DNA from: Globodera rostochiensis
Lineage: Eukaryota; Nematoda; Chromadorea; Rhabditida; Heteroderidae
Direction: 5' to 3'
Assembly: GCA_018350325.1 (NCBI GenBank)
Contig: JAEVLN010000004.1
Coordinates: 3,100,001 to 3,164,000, forward strand
DNA: 64,000 nt
The notes beneath the pieces were generated by a model that saw only the letters and a list, made by a program, of their open reading frames with translations, was not told the DNA's origin and did not search any database. A program made the position numbers and the translations under genes. Positions 11,828-23,400 of the stretch are shown one piece after another; positions within the stretch are counted from its first letter, which is position 1, and each line of letters starts with the position of its first letter.

Positions 11828-14800
11828 CTAAAAATCAAAATTTACAGTGAAATCGTATCTGCCCGCCGGCTGTAGCATGTTGTACGCGCCGCTCAAGTCT
11901 TGTGGTGACATGCTAAGGCTGAAATATTTAAATAATCATTTGACATTAGCAAACATCGCATGCCAAACCAAAATGATTCCTAAGAAATTTAGTTTTATCA
12001 AATTGTTGATTATATTGTTAAATTAAAACAAAACTCACTACGGGTCGATGAAGCCGCCGTAGTGCATTTGCTGTGCCGCGCCCAGCGAGTGCATAAGTGC
12101 CGCACTGCTCATTGCCGACGGGACAGCGCCGGCGCAGCCGAGTCCGCTCATCGGTGCCGTTGCCGCCGCGTAGCCGGCAGCAGTCGCGCTCCGGAATGGT
12201 CCGTCCGGACTCAGTCGAGCGCCGACCGCAGCGGATGACTGTTGCTGTTGCTGAATGGCACCGCCCTCTAATCGGAGAACATCGCCGCCAACATTTGCGG
12301 GCACTGATAAAACAAAGGCAAAAGTTTAATTCTTTCGTTTCAGGCCAGCGGCTCTGAAGACGTGGCCTCATCCGGCCCGATCGGTGTTGTTACCTATGCT
12401 AACCCGGTCCTCGTCTCCCATTCTCGACTTTTCTACCGGTCATTAAATGACGGACGAACTGATCTTCAAGCCTCTCTAATAGCTAAGACACCAATACGCA
12501 CCCCCATTTTGCTGTTGGGGCATCGATGATGACGAGGAAGACGGCGAGTTTGGTAGCATTGCGCTGGCATCGCCCGTCTGTGCCGCACCACCCGTGCCAC
12601 CAACCCGCGTTGTCTGCTCAAACTGTTGCTGCTGCTGCTGGTGGTGTTGGCTCGTTCTGGCCGCCGCTGTCCGACATGACGATGATGCGTTGGACGACGC
12701 AGATGAGCCGGCCATCGAATTTGGCGTCCCTCCTTCCGTTGCCCTACCGCCAGCGACGGCGGCAAAGTCTCCGACGTTGCGCTGCTGCGGTTGTTGGTTA
12801 TGCAAGGAGGTGCCCTGCTTGCGAAGCTTCTCTTCTCGCCGGTACTTGGCACGGCGGTTCGAAAACCAAACCTTGAGAATGAAACTTCATCGGGGTTTGG
12901 GTGTTTTTCCCGACCCAGACCCCGAGGCTTCTTGAGAGTTTTGTACAAATCCCTCCCAGGCAAATGCCAATGTAACATTTTTACATTATTTTTATCTTTT
13001 ATGGCCATTAATTAATCTTTCCCACCTGAACGCGTGCCTCGGCAAGATGGATTTTGCTGGCCAATCCTTCACGCGCGTACACATCCGGGTAGTGCGACTT
13101 TTCAAACTCTGAATCAATAAAATTGGCCCGATTCGGCGAAGATGCCAGGGCCGAAACGGCACCTTTCTCCAAATTTTCGATTTGCTCCTGTGTGAAAGAA
13201 GTGCGATTGCGTTGCAATTTGCGCTTCAGCAGCCGCATCCGCGCCTCCTCATCGGTGCCGCTGCTGTTGTGGGGCAGTGGCGCTTGTTTGATGATCGTTG
13301 CCGGATCGGCTGGCGGCTTCTGCTCGTCATCTTCAAAGAGCGTGAAATTTAAAAATACTCCGAAATTTTTGTGAAATTTCTCTCTAACTCTGTCCAATTT
13401 GTCCTACCGTGTCCGGCACCTCCCCCCTCCGGTGCTGATTGCTTTTTCAACACCTTCCGATTCCCATTTATCATTTTGGAGAAGATAGATTGCCTCTCGG
13501 CGACAAAAACAAGGGAATGGCGAATATTGGTTGGGACCGATTGATTTATGGGGAGGGGTCCATCCAACAGCAGGGAATCCTTCGGTTATCAGCCCGACGC
13601 GATCTTCGCCATTCGCGCGACGATCGCCCGGAGGGTTCATCAGCGAGTCCCCCCCCCCCTTGGGGGAAGGATGCTCTATTCCCTCCCCGCCTAAGGCAGA
13701 GCATGCGATTGATGCATTGGGTGGGTGGGTTAAAAGAAGTTGACAAATTGGATGGGTCGGGAGGGGGGGGGGGAGTTTTGTTGGTTGGACGAGCGGACGG
13801 ACGAAGATGGATGGACACGGAAATACAAAAACTGTGGAAGCAATTACTACAAATTCTCTAAATGTTCCCTAAACTTTTGGCATGGAATAAACAGCCGATG
13901 GACAATCTCACAAAAATAAATAATTTTTGGCAAAAATTCCTAAATTCCCCGGCATGGAATCCACGGACCGAATTTGCCCTTTTTGCTGTTGGCACTTTTA
14001 CCGCTGCGGCCACCGGTGCCGTCGACTGATGCCGTTGGAAAAATTTGAATGGCCAATTGCTGCTGGTGTTGAGGCTGCTGAACGACTTGAACTTGTTGCC
14101 CACGGGGCGTCACAATCATGGAGCCCTCCGGGGTCGCCGTTGTGGTGCCAGCCGATGCTTCCGTTGTGAGCATTTGGGCATATTCCGAGAGCGGAATATT
14201 AAAATCCGTCATCAGTGAATGTTGAAGGTGCAGCGGAGGGGGGAAAGGATGGTGTGATGGCTGCGAAGGATGGAGGAGAAAGGCATTTTGTGCCAAAAAT
14301 TGGTCCGATGGCGTGGCCGGGGAGCCGGATTGGGACGAAGAGGAGAGCAGAAGATGATGTTGATGCTGGGAATGGGCCATGTCGAAGATTCCGACCGGGA
14401 TAAATGAATCCGTCTGAGAAGTGGGTGATCTCGACGAGACTGATTAACGTGGGATGAAGCATCGCGGTTTGTGACAAAGTGATCAATTGGTGGTAGGGGA
14501 GAGGTTTTTACTGATCAGGCAATTTGAACAGTGATCGGCCCCATTTGGGGAAGGTTTGATGGGAACAATTAGCGCCAATTTTGCTGGGTGGGCGTAATTG
14601 GATCATGAGTTTGGGGCTGAGAAGCCATAATTGCGCGTGTGTGGTGTTGAGAGTTTGGAATTGGCGGCGTGGGGGCGAGAGATGATGATCGAATCAAATT
14701 TGAACTAATCGATTTGCCAGGAGGTTAAGTGCCCCCCCCACCCCCCCCCCCCTTTATTTGATTAAGCGTCGAGAGATTAGGTTATCGCTTTAATTCAATT

Positions 14801-17800
14801 ATGCCTAGCTGGTAAATTGAAGGAACGCCACCAATTGATGGCGCGGGGGGCTGTTAGGAGGTTAAAGCCTAAACTCCTTAAATTTGATAAGGCCAAACTT
14901 TCCATCTCCAGAATTTTGTGACCCCCCCCCTTTAGAATGTCAAAAACATTGTTTAGAAAATGGGGCTGTGGTGGTGCTGATCTGAGTCTGTCCGATCGGA
15001 GTCGCTCTCCTTAAAATCAACTTTCCCCCCCCCCCCCCTCCCCCTCCCCTGTGCCTACCGTATGCGCTCCTCTTCTGACGGGTTCCAAACTTGCGGTTTT
15101 GCCCTCCCCTCCCCCAGCACTCCAGTCTTGTTCATCGTCACTCCCATGCCCCCCCCCCCCTCCATTAATCAACGTCAGTTTGTCCGTCCGTCCGTTGTTC
15201 AACGACGTGCTCCCCCCGCCCCCCCCCCATTTTTGGTTCTCTCCAACTACCATCCATCATCTGATCTGATCTGATCAACATCCTTTGCCCAACCGCAAAA
15301 TGTGTTCAACAACACGCGCGGTAGAGCAAGCAGCTGGCGCACTCCATGCCCAGCGGCGGAGGACCGTTAGTTCACGCTTGATCGCTCTGCTAATGAAATT
15401 AGGGGAGAAGGGGGGGGGGGGGGGAGGAGCAGAAACGCCCCTACCCCAAGTGAACAAAGCTCTCCAGCCATCACCCAAATACCTTCACTTTAATCAGTGT
15501 TGGCACTTCGGAGGGGGCAAACTTCTTGTTTAGCACAAAAAAGTGATGGATGGCGCGCGGAAAGGCGGGGGGGGGGGGATGAATCAGTCAGTTGATTGAC
15601 CAAATGGCGGCGGTTGTTTTCAACGGAAGTGAATGAAAAAATGCGGAGATGTTTTGTGCATCCAGTGATCGGTGAGTGATTAAAATAATGGGCAAACGAA
15701 CGTCCACTACAGTACCAGAGGGTAATGGACAACAAAAAAACAAAACGAACGAATAAACGAACGAACGAACGAACGTCATCATTTTGTTTAACGAAAGTCA
15801 GAAAAATTGGAATACGTCAAAGAAAGGAATGAATGGAAATGGCTGCGTGATCACCACTGATCTGATCACGAATTGGTCGATAAGGTGACTAAGCCACAGA
15901 AGCCGAAGAGAATGCAGAAGCTTCGCTTCCCGATTTCCTTGGGGGGTTGGTGACGGACGGTGCTGAGCAAGCGCATTATGAGAGACTGCTGACTGACTGA
16001 CTGACCTCTGAGAGGCGTCAGTCATACTCCCCGCAGGGCAAGGAAGGACACATTTCTGGAGGGCAAAAGACCCTCGGGGGAGGCAACTGTCACTCAACCG
16101 ACAGACCCGAAGATCCCAAGAAGAACCCTACTCATAATATTGACGTGACACAGCCGAGGACACCAGCAGAGTGGGGGCGCAAAGCAGGTGAGTGAGCACG
16201 GAAGAAAGAGAAAAATTGGGCAACCCCGGAGGGGACAGACTCATAAAAATTAGAACTAAGCAGAAATAAAAGGCCTAAGCTTACTTTAATTACAAAAATA
16301 GGGTCCACGGGGTCTGTAAACAAATGAAGGTGCCGAACAAACAGACGATTTCCGCCTCCCAACTCAGAAATTTGACAAATGCCCTAAAATGATTGAAGAA
16401 CGCTTACCGGCGACTTCTTCCTTTTTGGCCTGGAAGAATGAAACGGCGGTGCTGGCCGTCAAACACTGCTCGGCCATGTTGGTGCCGGAGATGGTCGGGA
16501 AATGCATTGCATTTGGTAAGGTGGCCATATGTGAATGGCACCAGGTGGCGGCGTATGGCCAATATCTGCTAATTTGTAAGAAAGATCAGAATGACTTTAA
16601 ACACGCTGATCTGATCACGATCCCAAGACCCTGAACTTTGGTTTTGTAATACATCCAAGGAATTCGGATTTAAAATGCGACCGGCCTGCTTTTTGCTAAT
16701 TTATAAATCATAAACATTCTCCGACTTGCTGATTCCTGTCCTGATCAGCTCATTTTGCATTGCAATTGCGGCCACGCCGCCGCTGTCCATTGTGGCACCT
16801 CCGGCAAAGCCGGCAATGGCACCCGAATCCTTGCGCGACTGAATGGAGCGAAGCACGCGGTTGATGGAAGAAACCTGAACAAAATTTGGGTTATTTTCTA
16901 ATTGAATGTAATGTTCTCACACAAATTTCAGAAATGTTCTTTTTCGTTTTTTTCGATTTTTTGACGCCTTCAAATCAAAATGTTTTATGTAAGCCCCCCC
17001 CCCTCCCCTCCCCCCCCCCCCACTCACACTCGGCAACGTCTCTTCCGTGCACACTTTGTCTTGCTTCAGCCGATCGCGGATTTCCCAGGCGAAAATGGAC
17101 GGCTGCGCATCCTTATAGAGCTTTTGGGACAGAACGATTAGCCCAATGTTTAAATAGTAAAATGGGAAAAGTGCCGTATTTGAGGCCCTAATAAATGCAA
17201 TAACTTCGAATGGAACAATGCCATAAATTGGCAAATGTTTGTTAAATGCCATGCATAAAGCACGAAGGCAGGCCCTTTGGTCGTTTGAAATTGGATATTG
17301 TGTGATGGAAATGCCAAAATGTACCTTGATTTTGTCGCACACTTCTCTGGTTGCCACTCGAGGCTTTGAACTTCAAATTTTTGCATTTTTAGTTACTTTT
17401 CATAAAACGCATTACCCTCCGATTGCCCGAGGTTTGATGGTGCCGGCATCGTAGTAACGCGCGAGAATTTTGGAGACACATCCGTTGGACACCTTAAACA
17501 GTGATCGGCGGAGTGATCGATTATGGCTTGATCAGACAGAGACAGATAAATAAATGACTTTGTTAATTATACTAATCGATCGATTGACCGATAATTTGAT
17601 TTTACTGATTAGATAATTAATTGGCTCCTAACTCCAAAACATACGAGCAAATTGCGCGAAATGTCGCAGGGGCGCATGCCATCTTTGGCCAAATCCACAA
17701 TTTGCTGGCGAACATTGTCGGGGAGGGGCCTAAAGCATTTGCATAATTAAATTCTAATTCCGGAAGTGATTTTATTTAAATTTCAAAAGACCTTCCATTG

Positions 17801-20428
17801 ACGAAAACGCCGCCCAGCTGATTGGTGCCGGTGTGACCTTCCAAAAAGGTTTTATGTTTTACTTTGGCATTTTAAATTTAAGCGATTTTATTATTTATTA
17901 ATTTAATATTTCAAGCCTTCCGAATTTGGAGCTTTTTGGGAATGAATTGCAGCATTCTTTCCCTTTTGGCATGATTATGGGTCCTTTCCTTCCGTTCTGC
18001 CGAAGGAACATTTCCCCCCCCCCCGGGGGGTGCCCCAATTCCCAATTATTGCCCATTCATCCACTCATAATACTTTCTTTCGCCGGGAGGGCCAAATTGG
18101 ATTTTTGAACGATCGATGCTAACAAATTGTGTTTATTTGGAACATTACATAAAAATACATTCTGTAACAATCTTTTTGCGGGATGTCAACTTTTTTTGAT
18201 TGCCAACCTTCAAATCTGGCAAAAATAAAGTGGAATTATTATTGGGCACTTTCTGTAAATTCTTTTTCATGCCTAGAGGGCATATTTTGTTACAGTATGC
18301 TCCGCTTTCTTCCTTCAACAACATACACACGCACTGTTTACAGTATACCTTACGCTCTTGTCGACTGCACTACAAATTATGCTCTACAGTATACTCTTTT
18401 TAGTTGTTTCGTTTCAGAACACTTTTCCTACTGTATCGCACATTTTTCCCTGCCTTTTCAACGTGAACAATTTTAGTCAGATATTATTTACCTTATTCCC
18501 TCCAGCTCCTTTTTTATTTTTAACTTTTTTTGTTTTGTTTATTTTTAATTTAATGAATTAGCCCTTTTTTGCCTTCTCCCCATTTCGTGGATACCGTAGT
18601 TGTCGGGGAAGTCCAAAAGTGTCCCTCTCCAACCCAACCCTTTCACATTCATCAAATCTCTGCCGTCATTGTCAGTCCCTCTTGCCGTGCATCAACATTA
18701 TGTTCAGGAAGAGCCCCTCCCCGCGCGGGATGCTCTTTGAAGTCGAAATGAGGGCAACTTATTCTTGATATCCCCTCAGGGTGTTCCTCTCATTCGTTCT
18801 TCTCTTCCATCACTACTTCCCAACATCCTTCATCCTCCCCATGGCGTCCTTTCCGTTCATCCCTTCCAACTTCTTCACCCCCTCCCCCTCTTTAGCCTTC
18901 TTCATCTCCCCTTGGGCGTTCTTCCCCCAATTCCCCCCCCCTCCTCCCCCTCTTTAGCCTTCTTCATCTCCCCTTGGGCGTTCTTCCCCCAATTCCCCTC
19001 CCCCTCCCCCCCCCCCGCCCGCCTCCACCGTCGTTCATCGCCGTTTTTCCCTCAATCCAATCATCGCCCGTCGTCGTCGTCGTCGGCCGTTTCATCGTTT
19101 TGATGGCCTTTTCACCCCTTCACTCGCCCGCCACCCCGGAGGGGTCGCCCAATAATGTCGAAGATCCATCGCCATCAACACCTTTTCCCCATTCCGAAGG
19201 AGGGGAGGCAAATTTGATGGGATTGTCGCGGGAGGGGGGGGGGGGGGCTAAAGAGAAACTGTGGGCGACGATGACAAAATGTGCCATTTTGATGGAATGC
19301 CAAACCTCAAAAAACGAAATGCCGAAAAAGTTCGTTGGTGAGAAGAAGCTCTAGAAGTGTGCTTTTAGTCTCGACACGCTCATTAAACAGCCTTAAAGGC
19401 TTTTTTGAGAAAAATGGTATGGCGTTGTGCCAATGCTAAATTCAAATTGGTCCTGCAACTGACAGATATCCATCTTTACAAAGGTCCGTCGTCTCACCTA
19501 ATCCTCCCCCCCCCCCCCAAAGCCAAGCCCTCCAACCCTTCCAACAACCCATCGCTCTATCAGCTCATCAGAGCCCATCTCATTTCGTCCCCCCAGGGCG
19601 CATAAATTAATTCCCGTTTTCTCGAACCAAAAAGCAACAAACTCTCCAGGGAATTCACCTCATCAGTCGGGCAAATATGCCCCTAAATGCTGCAGAACAT
19701 TCTGTATCTTCCCGAAAGGTCTTTGTGCATTAAAAACCATTGCACAATGCCTTAAAACCCACGAAAAAGTGTAAAAATGCCGCGGAAGTCTGGCATTTTA
19801 AGACCTCCAAAACACGAAGGTCTGTTGAACGTTTTGTACCTCGTGATCCAGGCGACTGTATCATCGGCAGATTTGCCTGCTCCCGCTTCAGCACATCCGC
19901 CGAGTTCAGCTCGTTGTGGTGCTGTTGCTGGTAGTGGTGGAGGAAGGCGGATGCCTGGTCATGGTGCTGGAGCAGTGCACTCTGCAGCATTTGCTGCTGT
20001 GAAATTCCTGAAGCGGAGACGAAATTACGGCCAAAATGTCCATGTTATCACACATTCAAAAATGGCATTCGTAGCCCTTATTCAAATCTGGCATTTGAAA
20101 AGGGTGCCGACGTACCAATGTCCAGAATATGGTGCCCGCCACCCGAGGCGCCGTCGATGCCGAAGCGTCCGCTAGGCTGAATGTCGATGTTCAGGCTGAG
20201 CAGACTCTGCTGGCCGATGGGATGCCCGAAATGGTGCTGGTGGTGGTACGTCGGATGGTACTGCGGGTACTTGAGGGACGAAGAGGAAGTGGAGGCCGAG
20301 GTGGAGCAGGACGCGGATGGGTGCTGCAACTGGACCAGGTTGCAGGGGTTAACAGAGGAAGAAGCTGAAGAGGAAGGAGCTGTGTTAGAAGCTCCTGAAA
20401 AATAACACAAATTTGCACATAATGGCAT
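11828..20428 (-). CDS. vab-3: Pax-6 transcription factor (paired domain plus homeodomain)
   Basis: DNA-binding regulator of head, eye and sensory development; the C. elegans orthologue is vab-3. Exons on the minus strand: Ser/His/Gln-rich N-terminal exons (20428-20115 and about 20009-19840); paired domain in pieces (about 17850-17795 [13 protein letters not shown], 17731-17650, 17497-17418 [17 protein letters not shown], about 17375-17320, 17145-17030, 16873-16730); a linker exon (about 16600-16410); a Gln/His-rich linker exon (about 14425-13970); homeodomain from [16 protein letters not shown] (13225-13165) across two introns to [19 protein letters not shown] (about 12868-12805); Q/S-rich tail exons to TAG 11828-11830. 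Splice phases agree where checked: the 19840 exon ends phase 1 and joins the paired exon to give SRGHTGTNQ. Ser at homeodomain position 50 is typical of Pax. The linker exon limits and the initiating exon are unresolved; an acceptor precedes 20417, so coding probably extends further upstream. Confidence 0.9.
18285..18440. repeat. Cluster of TACAGTATRC motifs in Pax-6 intron
   Basis: ACAGTATGC (about 18292), ACAGTATACC (about 18339), ACAGTATACT (about 18386) and the inverted form ACTGTATCG (about 18430) lie in 150 bp, spaced roughly 45 bp apart, inside the large intron between the N-terminal exons and the paired domain. They could be binding sites or the trace of a degraded tandem repeat. Confidence 0.45.
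18880..19003. repeat. Two-copy direct repeat, about 60-bp unit, pyrimidine-rich
   Basis: The block CTCTTTAGCCTTCTTCATCT... GGGCGTTCTTCCCCCAATT occurs at about 18889-18933 and again at about 18950-18994 with almost no change. Pax-6 intron, no coding role seen. Confidence 0.85.
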
Positions 20429-20429
20429 T

Positions 20430-23400
20430 TATCATTAATCATGGACATTTTAAAATGATTGAACTTTCTCATTGCATTAATTAAGGTTGGGCGTGTTTAA
20501 ATTACCCAATTGTCATTATGCCCCACATTTTCCGTCCATTTTTACTTTCAAAACAAAAGTCCTTATCCATTCACTCACTTTCATCCATCACTTGCACATG
20601 TCATTTGGCCAAACTCACTTATTAATCCCCCACCCTTAGAGGCCATTCTTCCAACTTTCATTTCAATTTACCCCCCCCCATTCTTCCCCCTCTCTTATCC
20701 AATTTTCATTCCCACATTGATAGGATCCGCTCAAGCGCGAGAACATTTCGCATTTGGGGGCATTTGGCGGAAGGCGGGGGGGGGGGGGGGACTCGGCTGG
20801 AAGTCCGTGATAGGGCGGGGAATTAACCGGATGGCCGAATCATCGGGCATAAAATCCCCGTCAATCGGACGTTGGCGGGACGGCGGGGGGGGGGGGGGAG
20901 GGGAATCGGTGCCGGAAGGGCATTGTGCCGTCGGCGGCACGGAGGCCCGATGACCGACTGGCCTCGTTGGTGTCGATGCCCTTAACCCTTCCCCATTCCG
21001 CCGGGTTGGCTGCTGGCTAATCACTTTTGACCGCCTGGATGGGCACATTTTGGGTGGAGTTTTGGAGACGACGGAATTCACCTCCCCTAAACCATTTTGT
21101 CGGTTCGGAGGGTTAGGGGGGGGGAGGCTGTTGGACGGACAGAAACGTGCATTTGGGTGGAATGGATTGGAAAATTGGCAGCCAGGAAGGAATTCGGGGG
21201 TGGGGCGCCAATGGCATCGGTGGAGCGGAATCGGGGAGAAAATGGGGGAGGCGGACACCGAGCAGCAGAGGGGGCTGGGCTTCCTTCCCCTGATAATGAG
21301 GGGAGGCGGGGAAGGGGGCGGACCCCTCGCCGCCGTCACAGAGAGACGAGCCCTCCCCACACTCTAAGCGCAATCAGTACGGTCCTCTCCCTCCCCTCCC
21401 CCCCCCCCCCCCACCCATCCGACATTCTCGACGCGGAGAATGCTGCCGGAATGTCGAGAAATTGTCCATGCCATCACCGTTAAATCCAACAGCTCGGACA
21501 AATTAACAGAAATTTGGAGTTATTGGGTTTTGTTGGTTCCCCCATATTCTTAGTAAATGTTTTCCCAAGAAATGAATCTTTCACTCCTTTAGACAAATGC
21601 ACCAGAATTTGCTTATAATTCGACTCCAAATCGTTTAATTCAGATGAAGCAAAGAAAGACTGTCGAGGACACCAATTTCTTTCAAATTATCCATAAATTG
21701 ACCCCCCCCCCGCCCCTCGAGACGGACGACTCCGCTAATTTTGCATTCGGACTATCCTCGCCTCGCGCGGGGAGTCATTGACACCCCTCATCACCCACCA
21801 CCCCATCGATGGCACCCCATTTTGGCACTCCATCAACGTCCGTCCATCTCGGAAGACGCGGCCGGAAGACAATTGAATTGCCGCATGGATGAACCAAGGG
21901 GAGGGGGTGCAGTTGCAGTTAAGGTCCGGATGCATTGGGGGGGGACACCTGCGGGGGGGCGGGGGGGGGCGGAAGATTGGCACCGGCGTCCCCCCAAGCC
22001 ATCCCCAATGTCTCAAGTGCTTTCCCCCGCCATCCGAATAAAATGCGCCCCGAAACAGTAACATAAACATAGGGCAGCAGAAGAGATTGATTGGTCTCGG
22101 ACGACAATTTAATTTTAGAAATAACTTTGGCACTTTTTTTCCTTTTTTGTATTATTTTATTTTTCCAAAAACATTACAAACTGGAAACTTTTAACAAAAA
22201 GTCAGTCCAGTATATTAATTACCCAATTGCAATAATAACCAACAAAAATTGGATTTGGCATCGGTCCCCGAATTTGGAATCCAAATTCGGGGTGAAAGGG
22301 ATGCTGCACAATATTTGACTTGGGGGGTTTGGTTAGATGGTCCGCCGCCGAATATTGTCGTTACCCGTCACATCCTTGCCCAACCTGCTGGCTGGGTGGG
22401 ATTCCCCGCCCCTTCGATCCTTCCGATCCCCATTAATCCCCCACCCCCCCCCCCCATTTTGTTGTGCCCTTCGCATCGAAGACAATGTGTTCTGAATGAA
22501 TTTGAAAGAAAGGAAAGGTAAGGGGACGGAGGAAGCAACTGGTTCATGATTCCGAATATCCCTTCGGGCGCTTCGGGTCGTGAGAAAGTTGGAAGCCGAT
22601 CCAACCCCGGAGGTATTGGTGGGTTGGCCTTGGACGGGAGAGTCCATGTCACCGTAAAAGCACAAAAATTAGGGGAAACTGGAAAAAGCACAGCTGGAAC
22701 TCGAAATGGAAGAGTAACTTTCGCCCGAGGCATTTGCATATTTACGTACCTTAAGCAAAACAACGAACGTATGCTCTGAACGAGATCGGCAAGTGTTTGA
22801 GATTTTAAGTCGAAAAATCGCTCAATCAACCCCCGGGGGGAGTACATTAAGAAATTTTAACTTTTTACCTAAAAGTACTGTTCATAGGCAAAACACGCGC
22901 CTTAAGGGGGCCAAAAATTTCACTTATAAAAGGCGCTTTGAGTTTGCTAAATTTATTAAAAAGTCCTTTTAATAAAATAATTTGTTGAAGAACAAGTCGG
23001 TCGCACGTGGTTAAACGGTGGCGAAAGGCGGCGGACAAAACCTCTAACAGCCCGACGACATTCGTTCCACCCATTCCCTGCCATCCCCTCGGGCAATTAC
23101 CGTATGCCCGCTGTCATCGCTCGGTCTGTGCTCGCCTAATGCTCTTCATGGCTCCCACTCTCTCTCCCACACTCTGTCCGTCAATTTTCTCAATTAGATC
23201 CATCCCGCCCTCCCGCCCCTGTTCATCGCAAATCGCAATTACCCGAATGGGCTGCGAAAAGAGAGAATCCATTGGAGTTGAGTTGAGGGGGGGAGGGAAT
23301 GTCACCGACGGACGAAAACGACGAAAGTATTTGATGGGGGGGGGGGACGGGGGGGGGGAATCCATCCAATTATGGACGACAAATTGAACTACAAGGGGAG

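Noticed and set aside
13439..13861. 140-residue plus-strand frame inside Pax-6
   Set aside because: Lies antisense in the intron upstream of the homeodomain exons and contains G runs; no recognisable domain.
20731..21373. Long proline/glycine-rich open frames on both strands (up to about 209 residues)
   Set aside because: They are open only because of C and G runs, overlap each other on both strands and show no family pattern or splice logic.
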